Positions 8,114 to 16,195 of a stretch of DNA of 64,000 bases are shown piece after piece. The notes under the pieces were generated by a model. It saw only the letters and a program-made list of their open reading frames with translations. It was not told the DNA's origin and made no database searches. This DNA comes from Cellulomonas sp. 73-92 (GTDB lineage: Bacteria; Actinomycetota; Actinomycetes; Actinomycetales; Cellulomonadaceae), in NCBI RefSeq assembly GCF_001898175.1, contig NZ_MKTH01000013.1, positions 437,051 through 501,050 on the forward strand, given 5' to 3'. Numbering within the stretch: the first letter of the stretch is position 1; each line of letters starts with the position of its first letter. A program made the translations under genes and the position numbers.

Positions 8114-8533
8114 ATGGCGATCCCGGACACGCCCTTCGGAGCCCGCGTGCGCGAGCGGCTGCGCGACGACCGGTTCGTCTGGCTCACCACCGTCGGCGAG
8201 GACGGCACGCCGCAGCCGAACCCGGTCTGGTTCCTGTGGGACGGCGGCGACGAGGTGCTCGTCTACAACGACAACCGCGCGCGGCGCCTCGAACGCTTCG
8301 CGAACGGCTGCCGGGTCTCGCTGGCGTTCCAGGCGGGGCCGGACGGCATGGACTTCGCCGTGCTGACCGGCACGGCGCGGCTGGCGACGGGCGCGCCGGC
8401 GCCGCAGGAGAACGACGAGTACCTCGCCAAGTACTCCGCCGACATCGCCGCGCTCGACGACGAGGTCGGCGGCTTCGCGCAGCGCTACGACGTGCCGGTG
8501 CGGATCACGATCGAACGGGTCCGAGGGTTCTAG
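8114..8533 (+). CDS. PPOX-class F420-dependent oxidoreductase (TIGR03667-like)
   Basis: 139 aa, the normal length of the family. RFVWLTTVGEDGTPQPNPVWFLWDG (residues about 17-41, quoted in part by its LTT, PQPNPVWF core) is the conserved cofactor-binding strand pair, and VLVYNDNRARRLER follows. The split-barrel fold binds F420 or flavin and reduces small substrates. TACGGT (8102-8107) sits 6 nt before the ATG, so the mRNA is probably leaderless. Its stop overlaps the stop of the convergent gene by 4 nt. Confidence 0.85.
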   Translation: MAIPDTPFGARVRERLRDDRFVWLTTVGEDGTPQPNPVWFLWDGGDEVLVYNDNRARRLERFANGCRVSLAFQAGPDGMDFAVLTGTARLATGAPAPQENDEYLAKYSADIAALDDEVGGFAQRYDVPVRITIERVRGF

Positions 8534-9048
8534 GCGCCGGCCGGCTCCAGGCACGGGATGTAGAAGTCGAGCACGACCTCCCCCTGGGTCCCGGGGTGCG
8601 CGTACCGGGCGTCGTTGTAGAGCTCGAGCGCCCAGCCGGCCGTGTCGTCGGCCGCCGCGCCCGCGTCCGACATCGCCTGCTCCGTCAGCTCCTGCGCCAC
8701 GGGCACCAGCTCGTCGGGCTCGCCCTGGACCCAGCCGACCGCCGCGCTCGTCGGCCCGATCTCACGGACGTCGAAACCCTCCGGGACGGCGGCGTCGGCG
8801 GGCATCAGCACGCCGCAGAGGTAGACGAAGCTGCTGGTCTTGGCGTCGAAGTCGCCCATCCACCCGACCGGCGAGGGGTCGAACGTGTCGAGCGCCTCGA
8901 GCTCGTCGATGGTGCCGTCGCCGTGGCAGCGGGCCCACAGCTCCGGGACCGGGTCCTCCATCTCGTCGGCCATCCGCACGCGGACCGCGCGCCCGACGAC
9001 CTTGAGCGCCGGCAGCGTCTGCACGTCGAACTTCACGAGCCTGGCCAT
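8530..9048 (-). CDS. GyrI-like/effector-binding domain protein
   Basis: 172 aa. The layout (short N-terminal strand KVVGRAVRVRM, central strands, then a C-terminal YNDARYAHPGTQGEVVLDFYIPCL) fits a stand-alone bacterial effector-binding (AraC/GyrI-like) domain; the closing strand is the family's most conserved part. Such proteins bind hydrophobic ligands or act on other proteins; nothing here fixes the ligand. A GGAGAG ribosome site precedes the ATG. It follows the flavodoxin gene with a 12-nt gap on the same strand, so the two are probably one transcript. Confidence 0.6.
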   Translation of the reverse strand: MARLVKFDVQTLPALKVVGRAVRVRMADEMEDPVPELWARCHGDGTIDELEALDTFDPSPVGWMGDFDAKTSSFVYLCGVLMPADAAVPEGFDVREIGPTSAAVGWVQGEPDELVPVAQELTEQAMSDAGAAADDTAGWALELYNDARYAHPGTQGEVVLDFYIPCLEPAGA

Positions 9049-9060
9049 GGTGCTCTCCTC

Positions 9061-9546
9061 TCAGGCGGCGAGCGCCGCGTCGACCTCGCGGGCCCAGCGC
9101 TGGATGTGCTCCGGGTCGCGCCAGTCACCGGCGTGGGTCTTGGCCATCGAGCTCGCGGGGAAGCCCTTGGCGTCGGGGGACAGGTAGCCGCCGAAGGCCT
9201 GCGTCCCGCGCGCACCGATCTTCTCGGCGAGGTCGAGCACCGAGGAACCGAGCTTGAAGGTGCCCTGCTCGGCCGTGTCGTCGAGCGGGCCGGAGCCGAC
9301 GAGCCACACGGGCAGCGCCTTGAGGGCCGCGGCGTGGTGCTTGACGAAGGAGCGCGCGTCGCCGTGCCAGCGGCCCGAGTAGATGCCGCCCGCGACGATG
9401 ACGGCGTCCGTCTCCGGGAGCGTGCCGACGGTGCGGGCGGGCACGACGGTCACGTCGTGGCCGAGCCCGCCGAGGGCGGATCCGATCATGTCCGCGAGGC
9501 CGGCCGTGCCGCCGCGCTTGGAACCGTGGACCACCAGGATGCGCAT
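9061..9546 (-). CDS. Flavodoxin-domain protein
   Basis: 161 aa from ATG 9546, preceded by GGAGGT; a TTG one codon earlier is less likely. The start MRILVVHGSKRGGTAGLA is the FMN phosphate-binding loop, and AVIVAGGIYSGRWHGDARSFV is the second flavin-contacting segment, as in HemG-like menaquinone-dependent oxidoreductases. It probably carries FMN and moves electrons in the cytoplasm, but the short form does not prove protoporphyrinogen oxidase activity. It sits upstream of the GyrI-like gene with 12 nt between. Confidence 0.75.
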   Translation of the reverse strand: MRILVVHGSKRGGTAGLADMIGSALGGLGHDVTVVPARTVGTLPETDAVIVAGGIYSGRWHGDARSFVKHHAAALKALPVWLVGSGPLDDTAEQGTFKLGSSVLDLAEKIGARGTQAFGGYLSPDAKGFPASSMAKTHAGDWRDPEHIQRWAREVDAALAA

Positions 9547-9774
9547 CAACTACCTCCGTGTGCCGAGCCCTGACCCCCCGAGCAAACTCCCTGGTCGCAG
9601 GCCGGTCAACGGACAGAAGTCCGGTGGCCGCGACCCTGGCAGACCGTTCGCCCATGTCACGGGCGTCCTGGGACTACGGTCCTTGCATCCGCCGATTGTC
9701 AGGCGTCATCATTGCCTTTGCCGGTGACCCCGGCTCGTGCGTACGACACCTCCCACAAGGATGGCGAAGAACCG

Positions 9775-9981
9775 ATGACCGCGCTTCCCGTGCCGACCTT
9801 CCGCCGCGTCGGCGGCCGTCTCCGCAACGTCGCGGAGATCGTCTACTCCGCGCCGGCCCCCGCCGCCGGCCCCGGCCTCGGCGCGAAGGCGCGCCGCACC
9901 GCCTACGTCGTCGGCAGCGCGCTCGCCTGGGCGATCGCCACCTTCGTCGTGATCGGCGTGCTGGCCTCGATCTTCCGCTGA
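9775..9981 (+). CDS. Small single-pass membrane protein
   Basis: 68 aa. The N-terminal 45 residues are basic and proline/alanine-rich, and residues 46-66 (YVVGSALAWAIATFVVIGVLAS) form one membrane helix ending in FR. I do not recognise a family. The ATG was chosen over longer readings because codon bias begins there and AAGGATGGCGAAGA lies upstream as a weak ribosome site. A strong hairpin follows. The 225 bases before it hold no gene that I can support. Confidence 0.55.
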   Translation: MTALPVPTFRRVGGRLRNVAEIVYSAPAPAAGPGLGAKARRTAYVVGSALAWAIATFVVIGVLASIFR

Positions 9982-10019
9982 TCCCCCTCGAACGCGCGGC
10001 CTGAGCCTGGCCGCGCTAC

Positions 10020-10059
10020 CGACGCTCGCGCCCGGACCGTCAGCCGGGCGCGGGCGTCG
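10020..10059 (+). terminator. Strong stem-loop after the small membrane protein
   Basis: A 16-bp stem with one mismatch (10020-10035 with 10044-10059) and an 8-nt loop, very GC-rich and without T-run. It should separate the small membrane protein from the flavin reductase gene. Confidence 0.65.
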
Positions 10060-10134
10060 TGCTGTGTCGCGGATGCGGGGACGCGCCGGCCTGCTGATGA
10101 TGGCGGCGTCAGCACCCCGCCTCAGGAGGCCGCC

Positions 10135-11571
10135 ATGCCGGATGCCCGCACCTTCGACGTCATCGTGCTCGGAGCGGGGGCGGTCGGCGAGAACGCCGCC
10201 GACCGGGCCGCCCGGACCGGGCTGAGCGTGGCGGTCGTCGAGCACGAACGCGTGGGTGGGGAGTGCTCGTACTGGGCGTGCATGCCGTCCAAGGCGCTGC
10301 TGCGACCGAACGCCGCGCTGACCGCGGCGCGCGCGGTGCCGGGGGTCGCGATCAGCGGCGGCCTGGACGTCGGCGCCGTGCTGGCGCGCCGCGACGAGAT
10401 CGTCCACCACTGGGACGACGGCTCGCAGGTGAGCTGGCTGGAGGGCGCCGGGCTGACGCTCGTGCGCGGTGCCGGGCGGATCACGGGGCCGCGGACGGTG
10501 GCGGTCGAGGACGCCGACGTGGTGCTGACGGCGCGGCACGCCGTCGTCGTGTCGACCGGGAGCGAGCCGGTCCTGCCTTCCCTGCCCGGGCTGGACACCA
10601 TCACGCCGTGGACCAGCCGCGAGGTCACGTCGATGCACGAGGTGCCGGGCTCGGTGGTCGTCGTCGGCGGCGGCGTGGTCGGCTGCGAGATGGCCACGGC
10701 GCTGGCCGACCTCGGCGCGACCGTCACGATGCTGGTCCGGGGCGACCGGCTGCTCGCGGGCATGGAGCCGTTCGCCGGCGAGGCCGTGGCGTCGTCGCTC
10801 GCCGCGATGGGGGTCGTGGTGCGCCTCGGCACGAGCGCCACGGCCGTCGCGGCGGACGGCGACGGCGTGCTGGTGACGATCGACGACGGCAGCACCGCGC
10901 GGGCCGACCGCCTGCTGCTCGCGACGGGGCGGCGCCCCCGGACGCGGGACCTCGGCCTCGAGACGATCGGGCTGACGCCCGGCGGTCCGGTGGCGGTCGA
11001 CGACACGGGCCTGGCCACGGGCGTCGCGGGCGGCTGGCTCTACGCGACGGGCGACGTCACGGGCCGCACCAACACCACCCACCAGGGCAAGTACGACGCC
11101 CGCGCGACGGGCGACGCGATCGCGCACCGCTTCGGCGGGGGCCAGCACGGCTCGCTCGGCGCCACCGCGGTCGACTCCGCCGGTGACTGGTCGCGCTTCC
11201 GCGCCACGGCCGACCACGGTGCGGTGCCGCAGGTCGTGTTCACGCGCCCCGAGGTGGCCGCGGTCGGACTGACCGAGGCGGCCGCGCGGGCGAGGGGCCT
11301 GGACGTGCGCGTGGTGACGGTCGGCTTCGACTCGACGGCCGGCGCCGTGTTCTCGTCGGCGGATCCCGGTACGGCGTCCCTCGTCGTCGACGAGGGACGG
11401 GGCGTCATCGTCGGCGCGACCTTCGTCGGGCCCGAGGTGGCGGAGATGCTGCACGCGGCGACGATCGCCGTCGTCGGCGAGGTCCCGCTCACGCGCCTGT
11501 GGCACGCCGTGCCGGCGTACCCCACCCGCAGCGAGGTGTGGCTCCGGCTTCTCGAGGCCTACGGCCTCTGA
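10135..11571 (+). CDS. FAD-dependent disulfide reductase (class I pyridine nucleotide-disulfide oxidoreductase)
   Basis: 478 aa. FAD-binding GAGAVGENAA at residues 14-23, redox disulfide CSYWAC near residues 43-48, NAD(P)-binding VVGGGVVGCEMA near residue 178, second FAD motif YATGDVTG near residue 304, and a C-terminal dimerisation domain ending HAVPAYPTRSE, where His and Glu form the acid-base pair. The CxxxxC and HP-type tail place it with mercuric reductase, dihydrolipoamide dehydrogenase and mycothione reductase relatives; the substrate cannot be told. No HMA domain or N-terminal cysteine pair for mercury is present. AGGAGG precedes the ATG. Confidence 0.88.
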   Translation: MPDARTFDVIVLGAGAVGENAADRAARTGLSVAVVEHERVGGECSYWACMPSKALLRPNAALTAARAVPGVAISGGLDVGAVLARRDEIVHHWDDGSQVSWLEGAGLTLVRGAGRITGPRTVAVEDADVVLTARHAVVVSTGSEPVLPSLPGLDTITPWTSREVTSMHEVPGSVVVVGGGVVGCEMATALADLGATVTMLVRGDRLLAGMEPFAGEAVASSLAAMGVVVRLGTSATAVAADGDGVLVTIDDGSTARADRLLLATGRRPRTRDLGLETIGLTPGGPVAVDDTGLATGVAGGWLYATGDVTGRTNTTHQGKYDARATGDAIAHRFGGGQHGSLGATAVDSAGDWSRFRATADHGAVPQVVFTRPEVAAVGLTEAAARARGLDVRVVTVGFDSTAGAVFSSADPGTASLVVDEGRGVIVGATFVGPEVAEMLHAATIAVVGEVPLTRLWHAVPAYPTRSEVWLRLLEAYGL

Positions 11572-11577
11572 CGGCGC

Positions 11578-11619
11578 GGTGGTGCCGGGAGCGGCCGTCG
11601 GCGCGCTCCCGGCACCACC
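11578..11619. terminator. Bidirectional terminator
   Basis: A perfect 16-bp inverted repeat (11578-11593 and 11604-11619) with a 10-nt loop, between the convergent flavin reductase and binding-protein genes. One of the strongest hairpins in the window. Confidence 0.75.
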
Positions 11620-11625
11620 GGTCGG

Positions 11626-12648
11626 TCAGCTCGCCAGGCTGCTGTCGGAGGAGAAGACCAGGCCGAGCGCCACCTTGCCCTGCTGGAGGGCCGCCTTGGT
11701 CAGGGGGCCGCCGGCGTCCAGCGAGACGAAGCTGGAGATGTCCAGGCCGTAGGTCTGGGCGAGCCCGGGCTGGCAGAAGGGCCTCGTCGGGCACTCGGGC
11801 GGGCCGCCGAGCACGATCCCGCTGCAGGTCTTCGCCAGGTCGCTCAGCGTCGTCAGGTTGTGGGCCTTGGCGAACGCGGTGGTCACGGCGAACGCGTTCT
11901 GGTCCTGCGCCGCGGCGGGCTTGCCGAAGGTCAGCCCCACCTGCTGGCCCAGCCCCTGGAGCGCGGTCACCGTCGCCGTCAGGTCCGAGCTGGCCTTGGC
12001 GGCAGCGTTCGAGCCGTTGACCTTCTTGTTGAGGAACTCGGTCAGCGTGCCCGCGTACTCCGGCACGACGGTGAGGTCACCTCGCTCGAGCGCCGGCTCG
12101 TACGTCTCGCGGTTGCCGATCGTCTGGGTCGACGCGTCGAACCCGGCGGCCTTGAGGACGTCCGCGTAGATCTCGGCCAGCGTGGCGTTCTCGGAGAAGT
12201 TCGCCGCGCCGACCAGCACCTTCGCACCGTTGCCCACCTTCTGGGGCGAGCCGAGGTTCTGGGCGGCGACGAAGGCCGAGGCCGCCTGGCTCGACGTCTG
12301 GCGGTCGACGTCCACCGCCTTGTTGAGGGCGATGAGCTTCGGGGTGTCGAGCACCGCGGAGACGGTGTCGAGCACCGCGACGAGCTGGGGTGAGCTCGTC
12401 GCCGCCTTGGCGTTGACGGCGGGGATGACGTTGTCGACGGTCTGCAGGTGCTTGTCGTCCGTCAGGACGACGAGCTGGTTGCCCGCGACCGGGGCGCAGG
12501 CGGCCGCCGCGGCGGTGGTGGCCCCAGCGGTGGTCCCGCCGCCGGGGGTGGGTGCCCCGCCACCGCCGCCCGACGAGCCGGGCGTGCCGCACCCGGCGAG
12601 CACGAGGACGGAGGCGGCAAGGGCGACGAAGACGGGCTGGCGACGCAT
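11626..12648 (-). CDS. Osmoprotectant/glycine-betaine ABC transporter substrate-binding lipoprotein
   Basis: 340 aa. MRRQ, a hydrophobic stretch and VLAGCG give a lipobox with Cys20, then a Gly/Thr-rich linker. The OpuAC-type domain follows, with VVVLTDDKHLQTVDNVIPAVN-like and VGAANFSENATLAEIYADVLKAAGF segments typical of the quaternary-amine binding family. It delivers choline or betaine-type solutes, or a related cation, to the two permeases. It is third in its operon, 150 nt after the second permease, and a GAGGAG ribosome site precedes the ATG. CGAATGTC occurs twice, 40 bp apart, in the upstream gap. Confidence 0.85.
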   Translation of the reverse strand: MRRQPVFVALAASVLVLAGCGTPGSSGGGGGAPTPGGGTTAGATTAAAAACAPVAGNQLVVLTDDKHLQTVDNVIPAVNAKAATSSPQLVAVLDTVSAVLDTPKLIALNKAVDVDRQTSSQAASAFVAAQNLGSPQKVGNGAKVLVGAANFSENATLAEIYADVLKAAGFDASTQTIGNRETYEPALERGDLTVVPEYAGTLTEFLNKKVNGSNAAAKASSDLTATVTALQGLGQQVGLTFGKPAAAQDQNAFAVTTAFAKAHNLTTLSDLAKTCSGIVLGGPPECPTRPFCQPGLAQTYGLDISSFVSLDAGGPLTKAALQQGKVALGLVFSSDSSLAS

Positions 12649-12798
12649 GGGACTCCTCGAGGGTCGGTTGGCCGTCGGTCACGCGAATGTCAACCGTAAC
12701 CACGGCCTCCGACATCGGCTTCCCGAATGTCGTCACCATCTGCGACGGCGCCCGGGCCTCGTCGTGCGCGCCGGGGCCCCGCGGGCCGGCGGACGAGC

Positions 12799-13488
12799 TC
12801 AGCGCCCGACCGCCACGGCACGCATCGGCCGTGGGGTCAGCACCCGCTGGCCGAAGGCCAGCACGGCCTCCACGGCCAGGCACAGCGCGGCGACGAGGAT
12901 GCCGCCAGCGACCACCTGGCCGTACCGCTGCGTGGCGAAGCCCGTGACGATGATGGTGCCCAGGCCGCCGCCGCCGACGAGCGCCGCGAGCGGCACCGTC
13001 GCCACGACCTGCACGGCCGCGGTGCGCAGGCCGGCCCCGATGAGCGGCAGCGCCAGCGGCAGCTCGACGGTGCCGAGCACGCGCGCCGCCGACATCCCCA
13101 TCCCGCCGGCGGCGTCGCGCGCCGCCGGGTCCACCTCGCGCACGCCGGTGAACGCGTGCGACAAGATCGGCGGCATCGCGAACAGCGCCGCGGCCAGCAC
13201 GGTCGGCCGGTTGCCGAACCCCAGCCCGGTCGTCGCGAAGATGAAGAGCAGGGCCAGCGTCGGCAGGGCGCGCGACGTGTTCGACGCCACGACGGTGAGC
13301 CCGCCGCCGCGGGGCCGGTGCCCGAGCCAGACCCCGAGCGGCAGGGCCACGACCGCCGCGATGAGGACCGCCGCGGCGGACATGCCGAGGTGCTCGACCG
13401 TCAGCGCCGGCACGCCGTGCGGGCCCTGCCAGTTGAGCGGGTCGTTGAGCCAGCGCAGCGTCTGGGCGAGCACGCCGTTGCCGTTCAT
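12799..13488 (-). CDS. Osmoprotectant ABC transporter permease 2
   Basis: 229 aa from ATG 13488, overlapping the previous permease by 4 nt. Membrane segments begin at residue 35. The EAA-type loop (VDPAARDAAGGMGMSAARVLGTVELP, about residues 125-150) and TVPLAALVGGGGLGTIIVTGF are typical of OpuCB/OpuCD-type permeases. The pair would form a heterodimeric channel served by the binding protein downstream and the ATPase on the opposite strand. Confidence 0.85.
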   Translation of the reverse strand: MNGNGVLAQTLRWLNDPLNWQGPHGVPALTVEHLGMSAAAVLIAAVVALPLGVWLGHRPRGGGLTVVASNTSRALPTLALLFIFATTGLGFGNRPTVLAAALFAMPPILSHAFTGVREVDPAARDAAGGMGMSAARVLGTVELPLALPLIGAGLRTAAVQVVATVPLAALVGGGGLGTIIVTGFATQRYGQVVAGGILVAALCLAVEAVLAFGQRVLTPRPMRAVAVGR

Positions 13489-14141
13489 CGCCGCCCCCGC
13501 GCCCACGGCGTCGCCAGCCGCCCCGCCAGCCAGAGCAGCACGTCCGCCACCAGGGCGACCGCCAGCGTCAGCACGGTGGCCGTGACGATCTCCGCCCGGT
13601 ACAGGCTGGTGAACCCGCGGTACATCAGCTGGCCCAGGCCGCCGTAGCCGACGACCACCCCGATGGTCACGAGCGCGACCGTGCTCACTGTCGCCAGCCG
13701 CAGCCCGACGACGACCGACGGCAGGGCGTTGGGCAGCTGGACGGTGAAGAGGATCCGGCCCGGGCTCTGCCCCAGCCCGCGGGCCGCGTCCGTCACGGCC
13801 GGGTCCACGCCGCGCAGGCCGACGAGCACGTTGCGCACCAGCACCAGCAGCGCGTAGACGACGAGCCCGACGAGGACGGTGGTCCGCCGGTCGCGCAGCA
13901 CCGGGTAGAGCACCGCGAACAGCGCCAGCGAGGGGACCGTGTAGAGCACCCCGGAGGTGCCGATGACCAGACCCGACAGCCGCGGGTGGCGGAACGCGAC
14001 CAGCGCCAGCGGCAGCGCGACGAGCGCGGCGATGGCCACCGCCTCGACCGTCAGCAGCACGTGCTGGGTCAGGGCCGTGGTGATGTCGTCGCGGTTCGCC
14101 TGGACATAGGCCCACGAGAACCACGGGTTGGGGGCACCCAC
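13485..14141 (-). CDS. Osmoprotectant ABC transporter permease 1
   Basis: 218 aa from GTG 14141. TACCGT (minus strand, 14148-14153) ends 6 nt before this GTG, which supports it as a leaderless start. The EAA loop VDPAVTDAARGLGQSPGRILFTVQLP and the segment VVGYGGLGQLMYRGF match the OpuC permease family and its sister gene. It is first in the permease-permease-binding protein operon and is divergent from the ATPase across a 60-bp control region. Confidence 0.85.
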   Translation of the reverse strand: MGAPNPWFSWAYVQANRDDITTALTQHVLLTVEAVAIAALVALPLALVAFRHPRLSGLVIGTSGVLYTVPSLALFAVLYPVLRDRRTTVLVGLVVYALLVLVRNVLVGLRGVDPAVTDAARGLGQSPGRILFTVQLPNALPSVVVGLRLATVSTVALVTIGVVVGYGGLGQLMYRGFTSLYRAEIVTATVLTLAVALVADVLLWLAGRLATPWARGRR

Positions 14142-14201
14142 GAAGGCACGGTAACCGGGACGACCGACACATGTCGGACGGCGCGGGTAGCGTCGACGTC
14201 C
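14142..14201. promoter_or_regulatory. Divergent promoter region of the osmoprotectant transporter
   Basis: Two back-to-back leaderless-type -10 hexamers, TACCGT (minus strand, 14148-14153) and TAGCGT (plus strand, 14188-14193), flank an inverted repeat CCGACA-CA-TGTCGG (14164-14177). The repeat is centrally placed to control both transcripts. The regulator is not in the window. Confidence 0.55.
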
Positions 14202-15227
14202 GTGACCCTGGAGACCTTCGCGCGTCCCGGCACGACCGCGATCGAGTTCCGGGGTGCGCGCGCCGAGTACGGCGACGGCACGGTGGCCGTCGAGCACCTC
14301 GACCTCGCCGTGCGCGAGCACGAGCTGCTCGTCCTCGTCGGCCCCTCCGGCTGCGGCAAGTCGACCACCCTGCGGATGGTGAACAGGCTGGTCCCCCTCG
14401 CGGCAGGGCAGGTGCTCGTCGGCGGCCAGGACGTCGCGGTGGGCGACCCGGTGGCGCTGCGGCGGCGCATCGGGTACGTCATCCAGAACGTCGGGCTGTT
14501 CCCGCACCGCACGGTCGCCGCGAACGTCGGCACCGTGCCGACGCTCCTCGGCTGGAACCGGGACCGCGTGCGCGCGCGCACGAACGAGATGCTCGACCTC
14601 GTCGGGCTGCCGCCGGCGACGTACGGCCGGCGCTACCCGCACCAGCTGTCGGGCGGGGAGCAGCAGCGGGTCGGGGTGGCCCGGGCGCTGGCGGCCGACC
14701 CGCCGGTGCTGCTCATGGACGAGCCGTTCGGCGCGGTCGACCCGATCGGCCGGCGCCGGCTGCAGGAGGAGTTCTGGCGCATCCAGCGCGCCGTGGGCAC
14801 CACGGTGATCTTCGTGACGCACGACGTCGACGAGGCGGTGCGGCTGGGTGACCGGATCGTCGTCATGAGCGCCCCCGGCCACCCCGAGCAGGTCGCCGAC
14901 GCCGTCACGCTGCTGGCGCGCCCGGCCCCGGGGATGGTGACCGACTTCGTCGGCGCCGGCCGGACCGCCCGGCTGCTGCCGATCACCGAGATCGAGCCGA
15001 CCGACCTCGAGCCCGCGGCCGGCGCCTCGGACGGGCCGGTGCTCCACCTGGGCGACCGCCTCGACGCCGCGCTGGCGGCGCTCGTCGCGCGCGACGCGGT
15101 GGACGTGAGCGACGGCGAGCGGGTCGTCGGGCGGCTGACGGCCGAGGGTGTGCTGCACGCGCTGCGGCGCGTCGTCGAGCAGGCGCCCGACGACGAGCAG
15201 GAGACCGCCGGCGCCGCCGGCATCTGA
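14202..15227 (+). CDS. Osmoprotectant ABC transporter ATP-binding protein
   Basis: 341 aa from GTG 14202; TAGCGT ends 8 nt upstream. Walker A GPSGCGKST near residue 49, Q-loop VIQNVGLFPHRTV, signature LSGGEQQR near residue 150, Walker B PVLLMDEPFGAVDP, switch His in VIFVTHDVDEAV. The extended C-terminus ends in a single CBS-like repeat (residues about 270-330, VLHLGDRLDAALAALVARDAV), where osmosensing OpuA-type ATPases have two. It is unusual in being divergent from its permeases and binding protein. Confidence 0.88.
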   Translation: MTLETFARPGTTAIEFRGARAEYGDGTVAVEHLDLAVREHELLVLVGPSGCGKSTTLRMVNRLVPLAAGQVLVGGQDVAVGDPVALRRRIGYVIQNVGLFPHRTVAANVGTVPTLLGWNRDRVRARTNEMLDLVGLPPATYGRRYPHQLSGGEQQRVGVARALAADPPVLLMDEPFGAVDPIGRRRLQEEFWRIQRAVGTTVIFVTHDVDEAVRLGDRIVVMSAPGHPEQVADAVTLLARPAPGMVTDFVGAGRTARLLPITEIEPTDLEPAAGASDGPVLHLGDRLDAALAALVARDAVDVSDGERVVGRLTAEGVLHALRRVVEQAPDDEQETAGAAGI

Positions 15228-15243
15228 CAGGGAGAGGACGACG

Positions 15244-15768
15244 ATGCAGGTCGCAGACGTGCTCATCGACGCGTTCGGCCGGATCCACGAGGAGGTCGAG
15301 GGCGTCCTCGACGGGCTCGACGACGCGACGCTGGGCGCCCGGCTCGATCCCGACGCCAACTCGATCGCGTGGCTCGTGTGGCACCTGACGCGGGTGCAGG
15401 ACGACCACGTCGCCAAGGCTTTCGGCGTCGAGCAGGTGTGGCTCACCGCGGGCTGGGCGGAGCGGTTCGCGCTGCCCTTCCCGGCGACCGACCACGGCTA
15501 CGGTCACACCTCGGCGAAGGTGGCGGCGCTCTCGGGCGCGAGCAAGGAGCTGCTGCTGGGGTACCACGAGGCCACCTGGCGGCGCACGGTCGAGCTGCTG
15601 CGGGGCGTGACGCCGGAGGACCTCGACCGCGTCGTCGACACGCGCTGGACGCCGGCGGTGACGCTCGGCGTGCGGCTGGTGAGCGTCGTGGCGGACGACC
15701 TGCAGCACGTCGGCCAGGCGGCGTTCGCCCGCGGGTCGCTCGAGCGCCTCGCCCCGGCGGAACGGTGA
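15244..15768 (+). CDS. DinB-family protein (mycothiol transferase-like, DUF664)
   Basis: 174 aa. A four-helix DinB bundle: LIDAFGRIHEEVEGVLDGL at the N-terminus, the metal-ligand motif NSIAWLVWHLTRVQDDH near residues 38-54 (His48 and flanking residues), and a third His in DDLQHVGQAAF near the end. Actinobacterial members conjugate or exchange mycothiol, the thiol that replaces glutathione here; that role is inferred from family. GGGAGAGGA precedes the ATG. The stop overlaps the next gene's GTG. Confidence 0.82.
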   Translation: MQVADVLIDAFGRIHEEVEGVLDGLDDATLGARLDPDANSIAWLVWHLTRVQDDHVAKAFGVEQVWLTAGWAERFALPFPATDHGYGHTSAKVAALSGASKELLLGYHEATWRRTVELLRGVTPEDLDRVVDTRWTPAVTLGVRLVSVVADDLQHVGQAAFARGSLERLAPAER

Positions 15769-16112
15769 CGTCCCCGGCCCCGCCGGCCACCGTCGAGGAG
15801 TACCTCTCGGGGTTCGGCGAGCCCGCCCAGGCCGTGCTCCGGGGGCTGCGGGCGGCGATCCTGCGCGGCGCTCCTGGTGCGCAGGAGGCCATCCGCTACC
15901 AGATGGCGGCGTTCCGGCTCGGGGGCACGTGGCTCAACCTCGGCGGCTGGGCGGCGCACGCGGGCCTGTACCCGGTGCACGTGGTCGACGAGCTCGAGGC
16001 CGAGCTGGCGCCGTACCGGACCACCGGCTCGACCGTGCGCCTGCCGTACGCCGGCCCGGTCCCGTACGACCTGGTGGAGCGGCTCGCCCGGCGCATCGCG
16101 GCGTCCGCGTAG
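15765..16112 (+). CDS. DUF1801 domain protein
   Basis: 115 aa from GTG 15765, which shares GTGA with the stop of the DinB gene, so translation is coupled. The motif EAIRYQMAAFRLGGTWLNLGGW (about residues 42-63) and the later HVVDELEAELAPYRTTGSTVRLPYAGPVP are classic for DUF1801 (YdhG-like, compared with frataxin-fold iron chaperones). The cellular role is not established. Small and soluble, no membrane part. Confidence 0.8.
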   Translation: MTSPAPPATVEEYLSGFGEPAQAVLRGLRAAILRGAPGAQEAIRYQMAAFRLGGTWLNLGGWAAHAGLYPVHVVDELEAELAPYRTTGSTVRLPYAGPVPYDLVERLARRIAASA

Positions 16113-16148
16113 CCACCGGCCCGACGCGCGGCGCGGGCCAGGTGGTGG

Positions 16149-16187
16149 GGGGAACATGTGGGCCGTACGGCGAGCCGGATGTTCCCC
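16149..16187. terminator. Bidirectional stem-loop
   Basis: GGGGAACAT (16149-16157) pairs with ATGTTCCCC (16179-16187), with a smaller palindrome GCCGTACGGC inside the loop. It separates DUF1801 from the convergent methyltransferase. Confidence 0.6.
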
Positions 16188-16195
16188 GCTGGACG

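Noticed and set aside
9709..11505. 598-codon minus-strand frame over the flavin reductase
   Set aside because: Low-complexity Arg/Asp/His composition with no domain; the plus-strand enzyme has all its motifs.
10135..11571. Mercuric reductase (merA)
   Set aside because: CxxxxC and fold fit, but there is no N-terminal HMA domain, no C-terminal vicinal cysteines and no mer genes nearby.
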